Positions 53,226 through 61,782 of a DNA stretch of 64,000 nucleotides are shown here, piece by piece (positions within the stretch are counted from its first letter, which is position 1; the number at the start of each line of letters is the position of its first letter). The stretch covers positions 62,001 to 126,000 of the forward strand of contig NZ_JAKRVX010000003.1 of the NCBI RefSeq assembly GCF_023638035.1. Reading direction: 5' to 3'. The notes beneath the pieces were generated by a model. That model saw nothing but the letters and a program-made list of their open reading frames with translations, was not told the DNA's origin and did no database searches. Made by a program: the position numbers and the translations under genes. This stretch comes from Natronocalculus amylovorans (lineage in GTDB: Archaea; Halobacteriota; Halobacteria; Halobacteriales; Haloferacaceae).

Positions 53226-53797
53226 ATAAATCGTCTTTGTGGCAACCGCAAAAGCATTGCGAGTTTGCACTTCTATGAGTATGTTGGACAATCACATTAA
53301 CGCATCTGTACAGTATCATGTGTTTGTGCGTGCTGCTGCGACGATTTTTACTTGCATCAAAAACAACACGATCCGTAAAAAGGCGGTGTTGATCGGCAGG
53401 TGTTAGATACTATCCAATTTATACTATCAAATGTGAACAATACCAAATTTCTTGTGATGCACTTACGGGTTTTAATCGAATAACTTCTATAATCATCAGC
53501 ATAATTTATATACTCAATCTATAAATCAAAACCTATGGTTCCAATTATCACGCAACTTTTAATAGCATAGTCCTGTTTATTTTAGATATGAACTCCCAGC
53601 AGTTCGCAGCACCGTGCATTGTTGGTCACGTAAACGCCTTCCGAGGGACCTGTGCAACACGGATGTGGACATTTAAAACACTTACAAAATTTTCACTGGG
53701 AGTGAAACGATCCATTAGTGGTGGATCTGTACCCCATGACGGTTCCGGGTTGCACTCATATCACCGATCGGCCGACGGTGACGGCCATAACTAGCAA
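53226..53797. other. AT-rich intergenic region; possible short transcript from about 53588
   Basis: 572 bases between guaB and the DUF5794 gene. The stretch 53400-53580 is very AT-rich. TTTTAATA at 53555-53562 is a TATA-like box 26-33 bases before an ATG at 53588 that opens a 68-codon frame. That frame has non-haloarchaeal composition (many Cys, Ser, His; few acidic residues), so a protein is doubtful; an RNA or nothing at all is as likely. Confidence 0.3.
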
Positions 53798-54766
53798 ATG
53801 AGTGTCTCACGGCATCCGATCGCCCTTCGTTTAGAGAATCGTGTTGGTGGTGCAACCCGCTTGTTGGCAACAGTTATGGCACTCCCACTGATTGATGGGA
53901 TTTTTGTCGCATTAGTCCTGGCTGGGACGCTTAACTCGACGTTTGGCATCCTCGAGACTGGACTGTTGATCTTCGGTGGCTCTGCGACACTTGCAGTTAT
54001 TCTTGCAGAGATGGACGGCACGCGAAAGCAGCAGGTCACCTCTGTTTTGTTAATTGGTGCGTTGATTCTGCCGATCGCGGCGATCGAAGCAGCCCTTGCA
54101 CCAATGATTGCGAGCGTGCTCAACATGGCGATCTTCGAGCGGTTTGCCGGATTAGTTATCTTGGCAATCGCTGCAAAGACGGCAAGCTCAAAAATTGGGG
54201 AATACCTTCCAAGCCCGGGTATCATCATTGGTCTTGGACTCGTTGCGAGTCTTGAGCCGAACGGATTCACGGTTGCGTTCCTTGACGATCCACAGCTTGT
54301 CGTTAACGCAACTGCCGCCGCGGGTGTTGGTGTTGGGTTCGCTCTTGCGGTTGCAATGTTTGCACCAAGCCTCCGCGGTAATGTCGATCTCGATCGGTTC
54401 CGCTTCGGAAGTTCGGTTGCCCTTGGTGTGCTTGCGCTCCCAATCTTGGGTGTGTTGAACACGGAGGCACCGATCGCACTCGCTGTATTGGTTGTTGCGG
54501 CACTGTTCGCATACGACCCTGATGGGGGTGGTGCAGTTGCCGGCGATTCAGATGACCACCATTCGACGGCGATGGCCGCAACCGATGGCGGTGACGAACC
54601 ACCGTCTGGACCGACTGAAGCAGACACTGATACCGCATCCGATCGGGACCGAAAAGAAACACAATCCGAGTCTTCGTCGTCCGCAGAGTCCTTCGAGGAG
54701 CCGGAATCTGAGGAGACTGGGTACGGATACCCTGGCGAAGATGAGTCACGTGCGCCGTGGCTCTGA
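53798..54766 (+). CDS. DUF5794 membrane protein
   Basis: A 322-residue protein. It starts MSVSRHPIALRLENRVGGATRLLATVMALPLIDGIFVALVLAG, the family hallmark, and has about seven hydrophobic helices over residues 25-240. A 70-residue acidic, Ser-rich disordered tail ends YGYPGEDESRAPWL. Conserved in Halobacteria, function unknown. It is followed at 100 bases by the DUF5795 gene, as often seen. Confidence 0.85.
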   Translation: MSVSRHPIALRLENRVGGATRLLATVMALPLIDGIFVALVLAGTLNSTFGILETGLLIFGGSATLAVILAEMDGTRKQQVTSVLLIGALILPIAAIEAALAPMIASVLNMAIFERFAGLVILAIAAKTASSKIGEYLPSPGIIIGLGLVASLEPNGFTVAFLDDPQLVVNATAAAGVGVGFALAVAMFAPSLRGNVDLDRFRFGSSVALGVLALPILGVLNTEAPIALAVLVVAALFAYDPDGGGAVAGDSDDHHSTAMAATDGGDEPPSGPTEADTDTASDRDRKETQSESSSSAESFEEPESEETGYGYPGEDESRAPWL

Positions 54767-54865
54767 TTGCATACCTACACGATTTTTCATAGCGGTAACC
54801 AATACTCGTTGACGCAACCCCTCCGCACCCATAATCCCTTACTATACGCCCATCTTGTGATCTGT

Positions 54866-55090
54866 ATGAGCAACCGCGTTGTCGAAGGTCGAATGGTAAC
54901 ACCAGAACGATTGGCTGAACTTGTTGAAGGAGAGCGTCCCATGGAGGCTACTCAAATTGAAGATGCAGATGACCCATGTCCCGACTGTGGTGGAAACGTT
55001 ATTTCAGTTGGATATATGCCAAGCGTCACGGCATTTGTAACCGGATACAAGTGTCAAGATTGTTCGTGGAGCGATCGAGAAGAGCAGTAA
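54866..55090 (+). CDS. DUF5795 zinc-ribbon protein
   Basis: A 74-residue protein. VVEGRMVTPERLAELVEGERPMEATQIEDADDPCPDCGGNVISVGYMPSVTAFVTGYKCQDCSW has two CxxC pairs 29 residues apart. The family is conserved across Halobacteria with no assigned role. The ATG at 54866 gives the family length; the longer frame reading is rejected. Confidence 0.85.
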   Translation: MSNRVVEGRMVTPERLAELVEGERPMEATQIEDADDPCPDCGGNVISVGYMPSVTAFVTGYKCQDCSWSDREEQ

Positions 55091-55175
55091 CCTAGGGACA
55101 ACTATCTAATTCGATCGCCGGTCGCGAGTTTCAATCGAAACCCCTTTACTATCGATCGGACAATATAGTGATAGC

Positions 55176-55354
55176 GGGGACGTGGCCAAGCCAGGCATGG
55201 CGACTGACTCCAGAGGCCACGCGCCCGGGACGATACTCCAGACTGATATACCGAGCGGTCGACTGATCATCGATCGCGTTGACGACCCTCTGGAGTTCCG
55301 AGGCGCTACACCGGAGATATCAGTCGATCGGGGGTTCAAATCCCTCCGTCCCCA
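55176..55354 (+). tRNA. tRNA-Trp (CCA) with 105-nt intron
   Basis: Acceptor stem GGGGACG (55176-55182) pairs with CGTCCCC (55347-55353), discriminator A at 55354. D arm is GGCCAAGCCAGGCATGGC, anticodon stem ACTGA/TCAGT, anticodon CCA at 55210-55212, T arm GGGGGTTCAAATCCCTC. Splitting after G37 (55213) and before 55319 gives a 7-base anticodon loop, so the intron is 55214-55318. Haloarchaeal tRNA-Trp introns carry a C/D-box guide for 2'-O-methylation of the same tRNA. TCTGGAGT at 55289-55296 is complementary to the anticodon-loop bases ACTCCAGA. The element to the right starts at its 3' end. Confidence 0.96.
55214..55318 (+). ncRNA. Intron of tRNA-Trp, probable C/D-box methylation guide
   Basis: Box-like elements seen are GTTGACGA (55279-55286, close to box C/C') and CTGA (55244-55247 and 55263-55266, box D/D'). 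The guide-like TCTGGAGT matches the anticodon loop by antisense. ACTCCAGA is repeated at 55235-55242 inside the intron. Box spacing is not perfect, so exact guide assignment is tentative. Confidence 0.6.
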
Positions 55355-55367
55355 CTGAATTTAAGTC

Positions 55368-55392
55368 AGAAGCGGCTAAATTTTCCGCTTCT
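55368..55392 (+). terminator. Hairpin downstream of tRNA-Trp
   Basis: AGAAGCGG and CCGCTTCT form a perfect 8-bp stem with a 9-base loop rich in A and T, followed by TTCA. It lies 13 bases after the tRNA end, suitable as a terminator or as part of the attachment site region. Confidence 0.5.
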
Positions 55393-55478
55393 TTCACCCG
55401 TAAAATACCCCCACGAGACGCCTCTCATTCGGCCCTCCACACTATTACTAACTTCCGACAGAACGGGGTGAACTGCTA

Positions 55479-55718
55479 ATGGCAGTTCGGCTTGAGCTGC
55501 CGGTTCGAAAGGCTGTCTGTCTTCACTGCGGAGCCCACGTAACCACGGACTTCAGGCGTGTCTATGGCGACCAAGACGATCGGGCCCACCGCTGCCGATC
55601 GTGTGATACGCTGGTTCGAATTCGAGAAGGGAGTGCAGCTGGTGTTGACGCTCGCACGCCTGACCCTGAAACCTCACCCGGACGGCATGGCTGTGAGGCT
55701 GTGGGGTGGTCTCGATGA
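55479..55718 (+). CDS. Small zinc-finger protein (DUF7563-like)
   Basis: A 79-residue protein with two CxxC pairs, AVCLHCGAHVTTDFRRVYG and AHRCRSCDTLVRI, spaced as in the small zinc fingers found near haloarchaeal plasmid and virus replication genes. The C-terminus is unstructured. Overlaps the HTH gene by four bases. First gene of a three-gene unit with the replication-type protein. Confidence 0.7.
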   Translation: MAVRLELPVRKAVCLHCGAHVTTDFRRVYGDQDDRAHRCRSCDTLVRIREGSAAGVDARTPDPETSPGRHGCEAVGWSR

Positions 55719-55924
55719 GCGGGCAGGCTCGTCTATCCGAGTTCGGTGGTACTTCCGATGTTGATCTCGATCTACTGAGCCCTGCTGAGCGGAAAGCCTA
55801 CGTTGCCGTTCGTTTGAACGGTATCGGTGTTCGCGAACACGCACGGACTACCGATAGATCACCTGGTACGATCGGGAATCTGCTTCGGAGAGCTGAGAAA
55901 AAGTTTGAACGGGGTAGAAAATGA
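55715..55924 (+). CDS. Small helix-turn-helix protein
   Basis: A 69-residue protein with LLSPAERKAYVAVRLNGIGVREHARTTDRSPGTIGNLLRRAEKKF, a sigma-70 region-4-like HTH. The ATG at 55715 sits in the ATGA overlap with the zinc-finger stop; GTG 55706 is an alternative. It ends in another ATGA overlap with the next gene. Probably a regulator of the replication unit or of copy number. Confidence 0.75.
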   Translation: MSGQARLSEFGGTSDVDLDLLSPAERKAYVAVRLNGIGVREHARTTDRSPGTIGNLLRRAEKKFERGRK

Positions 55925-57675
55925 CGGTGGACACGTTCGTTCACTGTGCTCCCCACGAGGGAGATCTCCACCTCATCTTCTCAGCGTATGGGCTTGGGCC
56001 GTACTTTGCAATGGATCGCGTTCGGAAAGATCACGACGGCTGGAAAACGACCGGCAAACCAACGCGCACCATTCATTTCGACGGTGATGAGTGGGCTTTA
56101 GCGTACGATTACGACACGGACAACCCGCTCGATCCACGCGAGCACCAGGACTACCACCTACAGAGTGTTCCTGAATTCAGGTTCTATTTTGTCGCAAAAG
56201 ATGAACTGTATGATGGCGAGAAGGCCGATCAGAGTAAACGAATTCGTGGTGGAACGATGACCGTCCGACCGCGGTGGCCGGGACTGACGGCGAACGGAAA
56301 GAAAGTAAAAGGTATCCCAAACATCGGGAAGCCGTACATTGACGTCCAGATTCAAGCGTCGAATATCGATCATACACTGTACCACAAGCTCGCGATCCAA
56401 GTGATTAGCGCGTTTGACGTGAACCCGAAGTATCTGCAGGAAGTTCACGAAATGAGCAACTGGCAGGATATAGCCGTCTACACACGATTGAAACGCTCCG
56501 AAAGCGGGCCAGTGTACGCTGCAGATGGGCCGATCGCCCGCTCACACCAACTGCTCGAAGGCGATCGCGAAGGCTACCGCAAGCACGTCGAAGACCACCG
56601 AAAGATACCTGGCTACTACGTCACCACTTCGGTGAATGATCAACGATCGCACGATCTCATCAAGGGCCACACACTCGGTAAGGAGATTAAGCACTACTAC
56701 CCGATCGAGCCACGCGACGATCCCGACGATCCACTGTACCACCCGAAGCTCGAAGTTGCGTATCAAACCTCACTCACTGACGAAACAGTGTACTGGGAAG
56801 ATACACAAGACGCTGTTCGCGAACTCGAAGAGACGCTATTGAACACGCTTGATTGGGCTGGGCTGCCGGTTCACGGGAACGACGGTGACGACCACAGTGG
56901 AAACGGTGGTGTGTTCGTCAAAGACGCGTATTTCACTGCAAGAGATGGCCACCAACGATCGCGGAAGTTGGTTGCGTGTCCGCTACCAGAGATCAAAGAC
57001 GCTCAGGAGGCGGCAGTTATGTCACTGTGGGGTTCAGCCTTACAGAGCGATAGGGAGCTGATTGATCTGTTGCTCTCGGATGGCGGCGAAATCTCGCCTA
57101 CCAACGCCTCAGAGAAGACTGGGTACTCCTACCGGACGATTCGAGAAATTATCGATCGGTGTGGTTCGGTGCTTAAGCACACGTACGGGAAGATCGAGAT
57201 CGCCTCGAAGCATCAGCGTGATCTGTTGCTCGAACGAGTCCGAGCGACAGGAGCAGAGTTTACGAACACGGTAGAGCACGCAGTACTGACAGCTGCGGAA
57301 GCCGCAAGCGATCGCCGTCGATCGAAGTGGTCCGAAACCCGCCGTGAGTACAACATCACTGTTGACAGCGATCCTGACGACTGCCGGAAGCTACTGAAGG
57401 TGAGCTACCAACCTGAAGACGAGTACGAAGCTCGCGAAGTTATTCGATCGATCAAAACGGCGTATCTGTCCACGCACAACGATCGTGGTGGCGCCCACGG
57501 CGTACACGCAGTGTTGACCCTGAAAGATGGAACACGCAAGCGGTACAAGAGTCTCGAAGCCAAGACGATCGCACCTCGATCGGGATCGAGCAGAGCGAAA
57601 CGATACCGTGAAGCGATCGAATCCGTGACCGATCGCGAATGGGAGCTCTGGAGCCAAGGCCGATCTGTGACCTAA
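55921..57675 (+). CDS. Large haloarchaeal element protein (DUF7845-like), possible replication initiator
   Basis: A 584-residue protein with no enzyme motif I can name. The N-terminal half is mixed alpha/beta (LHLIFSAYGLGPYFAMDRVRKDHDGWKTTGKPTRTIHFDGDEWALAYDYDT; YIDVQIQASNIDHTLYHKLAIQVISAFDVNPKY). A winged-helix-like part follows at about residues 385-440 (LIDLLLSDGGEISPTNASEKTGYSYRTIREIIDRCGSVLKHTYGKIEI). The C-terminus is basic. No HUH motif was seen, so it is not an obvious rolling-circle Rep. Coupled to the HTH gene; the replication role rests on position and size. Confidence 0.55.
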   Translation: MTVDTFVHCAPHEGDLHLIFSAYGLGPYFAMDRVRKDHDGWKTTGKPTRTIHFDGDEWALAYDYDTDNPLDPREHQDYHLQSVPEFRFYFVAKDELYDGEKADQSKRIRGGTMTVRPRWPGLTANGKKVKGIPNIGKPYIDVQIQASNIDHTLYHKLAIQVISAFDVNPKYLQEVHEMSNWQDIAVYTRLKRSESGPVYAADGPIARSHQLLEGDREGYRKHVEDHRKIPGYYVTTSVNDQRSHDLIKGHTLGKEIKHYYPIEPRDDPDDPLYHPKLEVAYQTSLTDETVYWEDTQDAVRELEETLLNTLDWAGLPVHGNDGDDHSGNGGVFVKDAYFTARDGHQRSRKLVACPLPEIKDAQEAAVMSLWGSALQSDRELIDLLLSDGGEISPTNASEKTGYSYRTIREIIDRCGSVLKHTYGKIEIASKHQRDLLLERVRATGAEFTNTVEHAVLTAAEAASDRRRSKWSETRREYNITVDSDPDDCRKLLKVSYQPEDEYEAREVIRSIKTAYLSTHNDRGGAHGVHAVLTLKDGTRKRYKSLEAKTIAPRSGSSRAKRYREAIESVTDREWELWSQGRSVT

Positions 57676-57919
57676 GAGCCCGACTGCTGAGAGGCTTTGC
57701 TGTTATTTTACTTTATTTCTGCAAGTATACTTGCACTATTTACAGACTAGTACAAACTCATTTTAGTTCGGATGTTGTGACAGTCACGATCGCGTAAACG
57801 CCGATCGAACTGTCGGGAAGCAATTTGGAAGCGGGGCTTCCCATTGTTCCTTAGAATGTGTGGCTAAGGCCACATCAACAAAATACCACAGACAGCTCCG
57901 CACAGCGCGCAAAAAATTT
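57676..57919. other. Intergenic region with two strong hairpins
   Basis: Two perfect inverted repeats sit close together: GGAAGC-GGG-GCTTCC (57827-57841) and TGTGGC-TAAG-GCCACA (57859-57874). They lie between the convergent replication-type gene and the DUF4238 gene. They may be terminators for the two sides or part of an origin. No gene seen. Confidence 0.45.
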
Positions 57920-58867
57920 TCACCGATAGCTATGATCATACTGTGTGTATGTGTCATCTGGTATCCTATATTGTATATTTACTAAATCCCGATCTGGGTT
58001 CTTTAATTCGGGACTATCGCTGAGCCTTTTTTCAACCCATTCAAAGTCTTCTGAGATAGAAAAAATGTGTCTTGTAGAATTTTGCACTTGTAGATCATTA
58101 TAGAATATAGGTATATTCACATCGTGGAATTCATCAGTAATAAATTGCCGTTCTGTATTGTATTCCTCCTTATCAAGTAAGTGTAATATTTTATTTGGCG
58201 ATAGTGGAAAGAAAATCTCAATTCCCCATGACAACAAGCCTTTACCACCTGCTGATTTTCTCGTATTGGTATTATATCGAATAACTGGATGATCAGAGGT
58301 CCATAGGGGGACTGATGTTTTATTTTCTATAACGTTCCACTCCATCCGATTGACTAGCATGTCAGAAAACCTAGGTACATGTTTCTTGAAGAAATCTGTT
58401 TGAAATTTCCTTAATGACGCTTCAGAACTAAAATTAGAGATTTCATGTTTCAGTTCAGCAGGAATATCCTCTCCTAAGATATTCGCTAATTTTTCTGAAC
58501 TGTTTTTTAATATATCACGCCACATTCGTGTTCTCAATTCTTGAACGGAAATATACATAGCAAAATAATATATTTCCCTTGGGGTGAGTATCCGGGTACT
58601 AAACTCATTGTTCCGCATTATTTTATCGTAGGGGCCATTTTCATCAGCAATCTTATTTTCCAAATTATGTAACCATCTCTCAGTATCTGCATCTTCCTCT
58701 GGTCCATCATAAAAATAATTTTCAACTGCAATTTTTCTAGTAGATACCTGAAATGACTTCTGTTGATATTTGTCATAACACCACACTTTGGACCCATCCG
58801 GTTCTGGTGAGAACTGTTTAAGATGATGTTTTGGAACGTAGTGTTGCCGGATATATTTATCTCTCAT
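57920..58867 (-). CDS. DUF4238 family protein
   Basis: A 315-residue protein with the family hallmarks: QHYVPKHHLKQFSPEPDGSKVWCYDK at the N-terminus, an all-helical middle, and VPLWTSDHPVIRYNTNT, SWGIEIFFPLSPNKILHLL in the second half. It is far more AT-rich and Lys/Asn-rich than its neighbours, so it was probably acquired recently from a low-GC source. DUF4238 genes are found in many mobile elements of bacteria. Function unknown; a defence or exclusion role is a guess from context. Confidence 0.85.
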   Translation of the reverse strand: MRDKYIRQHYVPKHHLKQFSPEPDGSKVWCYDKYQQKSFQVSTRKIAVENYFYDGPEEDADTERWLHNLENKIADENGPYDKIMRNNEFSTRILTPREIYYFAMYISVQELRTRMWRDILKNSSEKLANILGEDIPAELKHEISNFSSEASLRKFQTDFFKKHVPRFSDMLVNRMEWNVIENKTSVPLWTSDHPVIRYNTNTRKSAGGKGLLSWGIEIFFPLSPNKILHLLDKEEYNTERQFITDEFHDVNIPIFYNDLQVQNSTRHIFSISEDFEWVEKRLSDSPELKNPDRDLVNIQYRIPDDTYTQYDHSYR

Positions 58868-58906
58868 AAGTTGTTCTTGTCAAGAAGAAATATAAAATCA
58901 ATAGCG

Positions 58907-59287
58907 TCAAAGTGGTTGTGTAACAGGTATCTTTGTTTGTCTACTTTGCCGATGTTCACCACCACCGTGCCAGCTCAACCGTGGCAACTGCGATGAGTGC
59001 ACCATCTTCGATCGCAATATCTGCAGCCCACGCCCACGAACCCGATACACAGCAAACACGTAGTAGCCCCCTTTTCGCCGGAGCTTCCGGTGGTACTGCT
59101 CGTACAGTTTGAAGTTCCCCGGCTGTCCATCCGAGTGTGTGCGCATCGTTGATTTGATTTCAACTGGTTTGCCGTCCGATCGCGTAGCGTCACACCACGA
59201 TCGCCGATCTGGTTCGAGACCGTACTTCTCGAACATCTTCTTTTCAACTGCAGTTCCGAAATGGTTCGCTCGGTGCGATCGGTTCAT
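58907..59287 (-). CDS. Small PD-(D/E)xK nuclease, Holliday-junction-resolvase-like
   Basis: A 126-residue protein. HFGTAVEKKMFEKYGLE (Glu15), SWCDATRSDGKPVEIKSTM (Asp33, Glu43-x-Lys45) and GNFKLYEQYHRKLRRKGGYYVFAVYRV give the E...D...ExK core and following helix of archaeal resolvases and virus nucleases. The ATG at 59287 is chosen because CTATATATTGG lies 25-34 bases upstream, as for a leaderless mRNA. Likely processes viral DNA. Confidence 0.7.
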   Translation of the reverse strand: MNRSHRANHFGTAVEKKMFEKYGLEPDRRSWCDATRSDGKPVEIKSTMRTHSDGQPGNFKLYEQYHRKLRRKGGYYVFAVYRVRGRGLQILRSKMVHSSQLPRLSWHGGGEHRQSRQTKIPVTQPL

Positions 59288-59426
59288 GTTGGAATCACGC
59301 GCTCGCACGCGCCAATATATAGAACTGCGTCTACAGCCCATGGTAGAGAGATCGCTTGCAGCGATCGACTGTATGGGCCACATATAGGGTGTCGGTTGGC
59401 ACTGTCATGTTGGCAAGTCGCCGCTG

Positions 59427-60593
59427 TCATGCGATCGCAGCCTCCACACTGGCAAGTGCATCTGTATGCTTGCCCTCATCATCGTACTCGTTCCACCGCG
59501 ATCGGACCCATTCGTGGCTGTACGGGACGAATTCGGCCACATCGCGGTTTGACATTCCCATCTCTTTGCCGCGGATTGCCGTCCAGATCGCGGTCCGACG
59601 AACCACGTCCTTCTCGCTCATCTCCTCAGTCTCTTCGCTATGCGATCGCCAGCTCCAATCGCTCGCTTCTTTGGTGTTGAATCGCCAGTCTGTCGGTGGG
59701 ATTCCCTCGAGCTCGAACTGAATATCTGCGAGCTGGTTCGATCGGATTGAGTCACCGACGATCGCCCGCTTTTGACTCACTTTCTTGACGATCGTGCCGA
59801 CGCGCCACAGCATCGGATGGATAGATTTCGGACCGTGAGCAATGTAGATGAGCGCCCCGCCGTATTTTCGGATCTTGTAAACCAACGGAGCCATTTTCAT
59901 CGCAGTTTCGTAGCCTTGTTTTCCACGTCCTGAAGCAGCACTACTGAACTCATCTCCAATGAATAGCTTTGGGCGCTGGGCGTGCTCGATCGGATCACCG
60001 TCCTGCTTGACCCATTCCATCAACTCACCGTAGCTCGAAATCCACCCATCTCGGAGATCGCCGCGATCGTCCACCCAGCGAGTTTTCTCTTGCAGGCTCT
60101 TGATGTTCGTTCCGACCAGCCGATCCTCTGGCTGGAGAGCTGACCAGCGTTGTGCTAACAGCATCGAGAAGTCAGTCTTCCCAGCTCCCATTTCACCGAG
60201 AATGACAATCACCGGAGCCACGCCATTTACGAGTTTGTCCACCTTTCCGATCGCCTTGATTCCTGAAATGTCCGATCGCTGGTTAGTGTCGCCAGTGAAG
60301 TGCTTGAGTGTCGGTGTATCGCCAACTCGCATTGCTCGGCGGAACACTTCGGTGCCTTCCATTTCGCGAACGAGGCGCATCTCAGCCAAGTTCCGAGCCT
60401 CTCCGGGCATTTTCTCAGGCCGATCGGCTTCTTCAGGGTCATACATGGCCTCGTAGATGCTCATCCATCGGCTCACTTTCGGATCTTGAACGATCCCGCC
60501 GTGTGGGTGGACTTCTCGGTTCGGGCGTTCGTGATAGCCGTCCTGCCACTCTCTCGCCTGTGCTGCAGTGTACACGTCGTTGTCGTCACTCAT
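59427..60593 (-). CDS. P-loop ATPase, pleolipovirus VP8-like
   Basis: A 388-residue NTPase. Walker A ILGEMGAGKTDFSM (residues 132-145), Walker B PKLFIGDEFSS (Asp214, Glu215). An HTH-like C-terminal helix pair (GKEMGMSNRDVAEFVPYSHEWVRSRWNEYDD) may bind DNA. No transmembrane segment. In pleolipoviruses the VP8 ATPase closes the conserved gene block; size and position agree. Its role in the virus is unproven. Confidence 0.7.
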   Translation of the reverse strand: MSDDNDVYTAAQAREWQDGYHERPNREVHPHGGIVQDPKVSRWMSIYEAMYDPEEADRPEKMPGEARNLAEMRLVREMEGTEVFRRAMRVGDTPTLKHFTGDTNQRSDISGIKAIGKVDKLVNGVAPVIVILGEMGAGKTDFSMLLAQRWSALQPEDRLVGTNIKSLQEKTRWVDDRGDLRDGWISSYGELMEWVKQDGDPIEHAQRPKLFIGDEFSSAASGRGKQGYETAMKMAPLVYKIRKYGGALIYIAHGPKSIHPMLWRVGTIVKKVSQKRAIVGDSIRSNQLADIQFELEGIPPTDWRFNTKEASDWSWRSHSEETEEMSEKDVVRRTAIWTAIRGKEMGMSNRDVAEFVPYSHEWVRSRWNEYDDEGKHTDALASVEAAIA

Positions 60594-60700
60594 TGTCTAC
60601 CTCCGATTTGGTCAGCATCCGTGGCAAGATATCGTCCGTGAGCTGACCGTGCGTACTGCAACAGTAATTTTCTTACTTGGTTCTGAAAAATAGTAGAACC

Positions 60701-60916
60701 ATGATGACGATTGTCCCCGCGTTTTTGTTGCTTTTTGGGATAATCTGTGTAGTGAAACCCGAGTGGATTGTTATGATTGACCGTCGGCAGAAAGCTGCCG
60801 GCACAACTCGACGCTCTGAAGAAATTGAGTTCACTGACGGCCACTATGTTTTTATTCAGGTTGTCGGGTTTTTCATCGGGGTCTTTGGCCTTGTGTACAC
60901 ACTGAGGGCCTTCTGA
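60701..60916 (+). CDS. Small two-helix membrane protein (DUF6199-like)
   Basis: A 71-residue protein, with helix one MMTIVPAFLLLFGIICVVKPEWIVMI, a charged loop DRRQKAAGTTRRSEEIEF, and helix two YVFIQVVGFFIGVFGLVYTL. The pattern LLFGI...KPEWIV...R...GFFIGVFG resembles DUF6199. It is on the plus strand inside an otherwise minus-strand virion block, so it is probably an accessory gene (for example superinfection control). Confidence 0.6.
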   Translation: MMTIVPAFLLLFGIICVVKPEWIVMIDRRQKAAGTTRRSEEIEFTDGHYVFIQVVGFFIGVFGLVYTLRAF

Positions 60917-60996
60917 GAGTGTCGAGTGAAACCGATCAGAATCAAGACACACAGTATCGATTGTGGACAGGTCGACATCTTTATTGGGAGAATATC

Positions 60997-61782
60997 TCAC
61001 TTCTCTACACCTCCGTCCGTCGCTGTTTGTTCGCTCAGTGGGTCCGGCTTGAATGGTTCCACCAACGATTCTTTTCGGTAGTCTTCGATCTCCGGTAGCT
61101 CGATCTCATCATCTCCTTTTGTATCCTCCCGAGCATCTTCGAATGCTTGTCGGGTTGCATCCCGATCGAGCATGATGCCGCGTTCGCGAGCTTCTGCCTC
61201 CTCGTTGATGAGAGCGTGCTGTATTTCGAGCCCCATTCTACTGATTCGCGCACGGAGGCGTGAGAGTTCCATGTAGCCGTCTACGAGGAAGCCGTGAACG
61301 TCTTCCATCATGGCTTTCGACGTGACAAGGTTCGAATCGAGTGTTGCACTCATCCATGTGCCTTTCACTCGAAGCTCTTCCACGTCATCCAAGTATTCAA
61401 ACTCGCGAACTTCCCACGCAGAACCGCCGTTAACTGGGTACGGTGCGGGTCCGTCTACGGACTTTTCAGCCCAAACGTCGGGATCGACGCGGTAGACTTT
61501 CCGCGTATCTTCAACGCTGTTGATGTGGTAGACTGTTACCCAATCTCGCGTGTGGAGCCACGAAACGATCCGGCGGCAAAGGATGTACGTTGGTAATGCG
61601 AGCACGCCCCACGCAGCACTGAATGCGAGCCACGAATCTGGTGGCTGCGGCAGCTGTGGTGAGGCCCAAACAGCCCACACTCCCGCTGCGAGAACGATTA
61701 CTGTCAGCGGGACTCTGTACTCGCCTAAGAGGTACGTGAGGCGATCGCGGTTGGTTGCAAACGTTGGAGCAGTGTCGCTCAT
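60997..61782 (-). CDS. Membrane protein, pleolipovirus ORF7-like
   Basis: A 261-residue protein with two N-terminal hydrophobic helices (VPLTVIVLAAGVWAVWASP, WLAFSAAWGVLALPTYILC), then a cytosolic beta/alpha region (DWVTVYHINSVEDTRKVYRV, EVREFEYLDDVEELRVKGTWMSATLDSNLVTSKAMMEDV) and a charged helical end. Its stop-to-start overlap with the upstream gene (61779-61782) shows co-translation. Function unknown; assignment rests on gene order. Confidence 0.6.
   Translation of the reverse strand: MSDTAPTFATNRDRLTYLLGEYRVPLTVIVLAAGVWAVWASPQLPQPPDSWLAFSAAWGVLALPTYILCRRIVSWLHTRDWVTVYHINSVEDTRKVYRVDPDVWAEKSVDGPAPYPVNGGSAWEVREFEYLDDVEELRVKGTWMSATLDSNLVTSKAMMEDVHGFLVDGYMELSRLRARISRMGLEIQHALINEEAEARERGIMLDRDATRQAFEDAREDTKGDDEIELPEIEDYRKESLVEPFKPDPLSEQTATDGGVEK

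Noticed and set aside
53588-53794. 68-codon open frame as a protein gene
   Set aside because: Composition is rich in Cys, His and Ser and poor in Asp/Glu, with no recognisable domain. It is kept only as a doubtful part of the intergenic entry.
55921-57675. Rolling-circle replication initiator (HUH Rep)
   Set aside because: No H-hydrophobe-H motif with a following catalytic Tyr was found, so only a general replication-type role is proposed.
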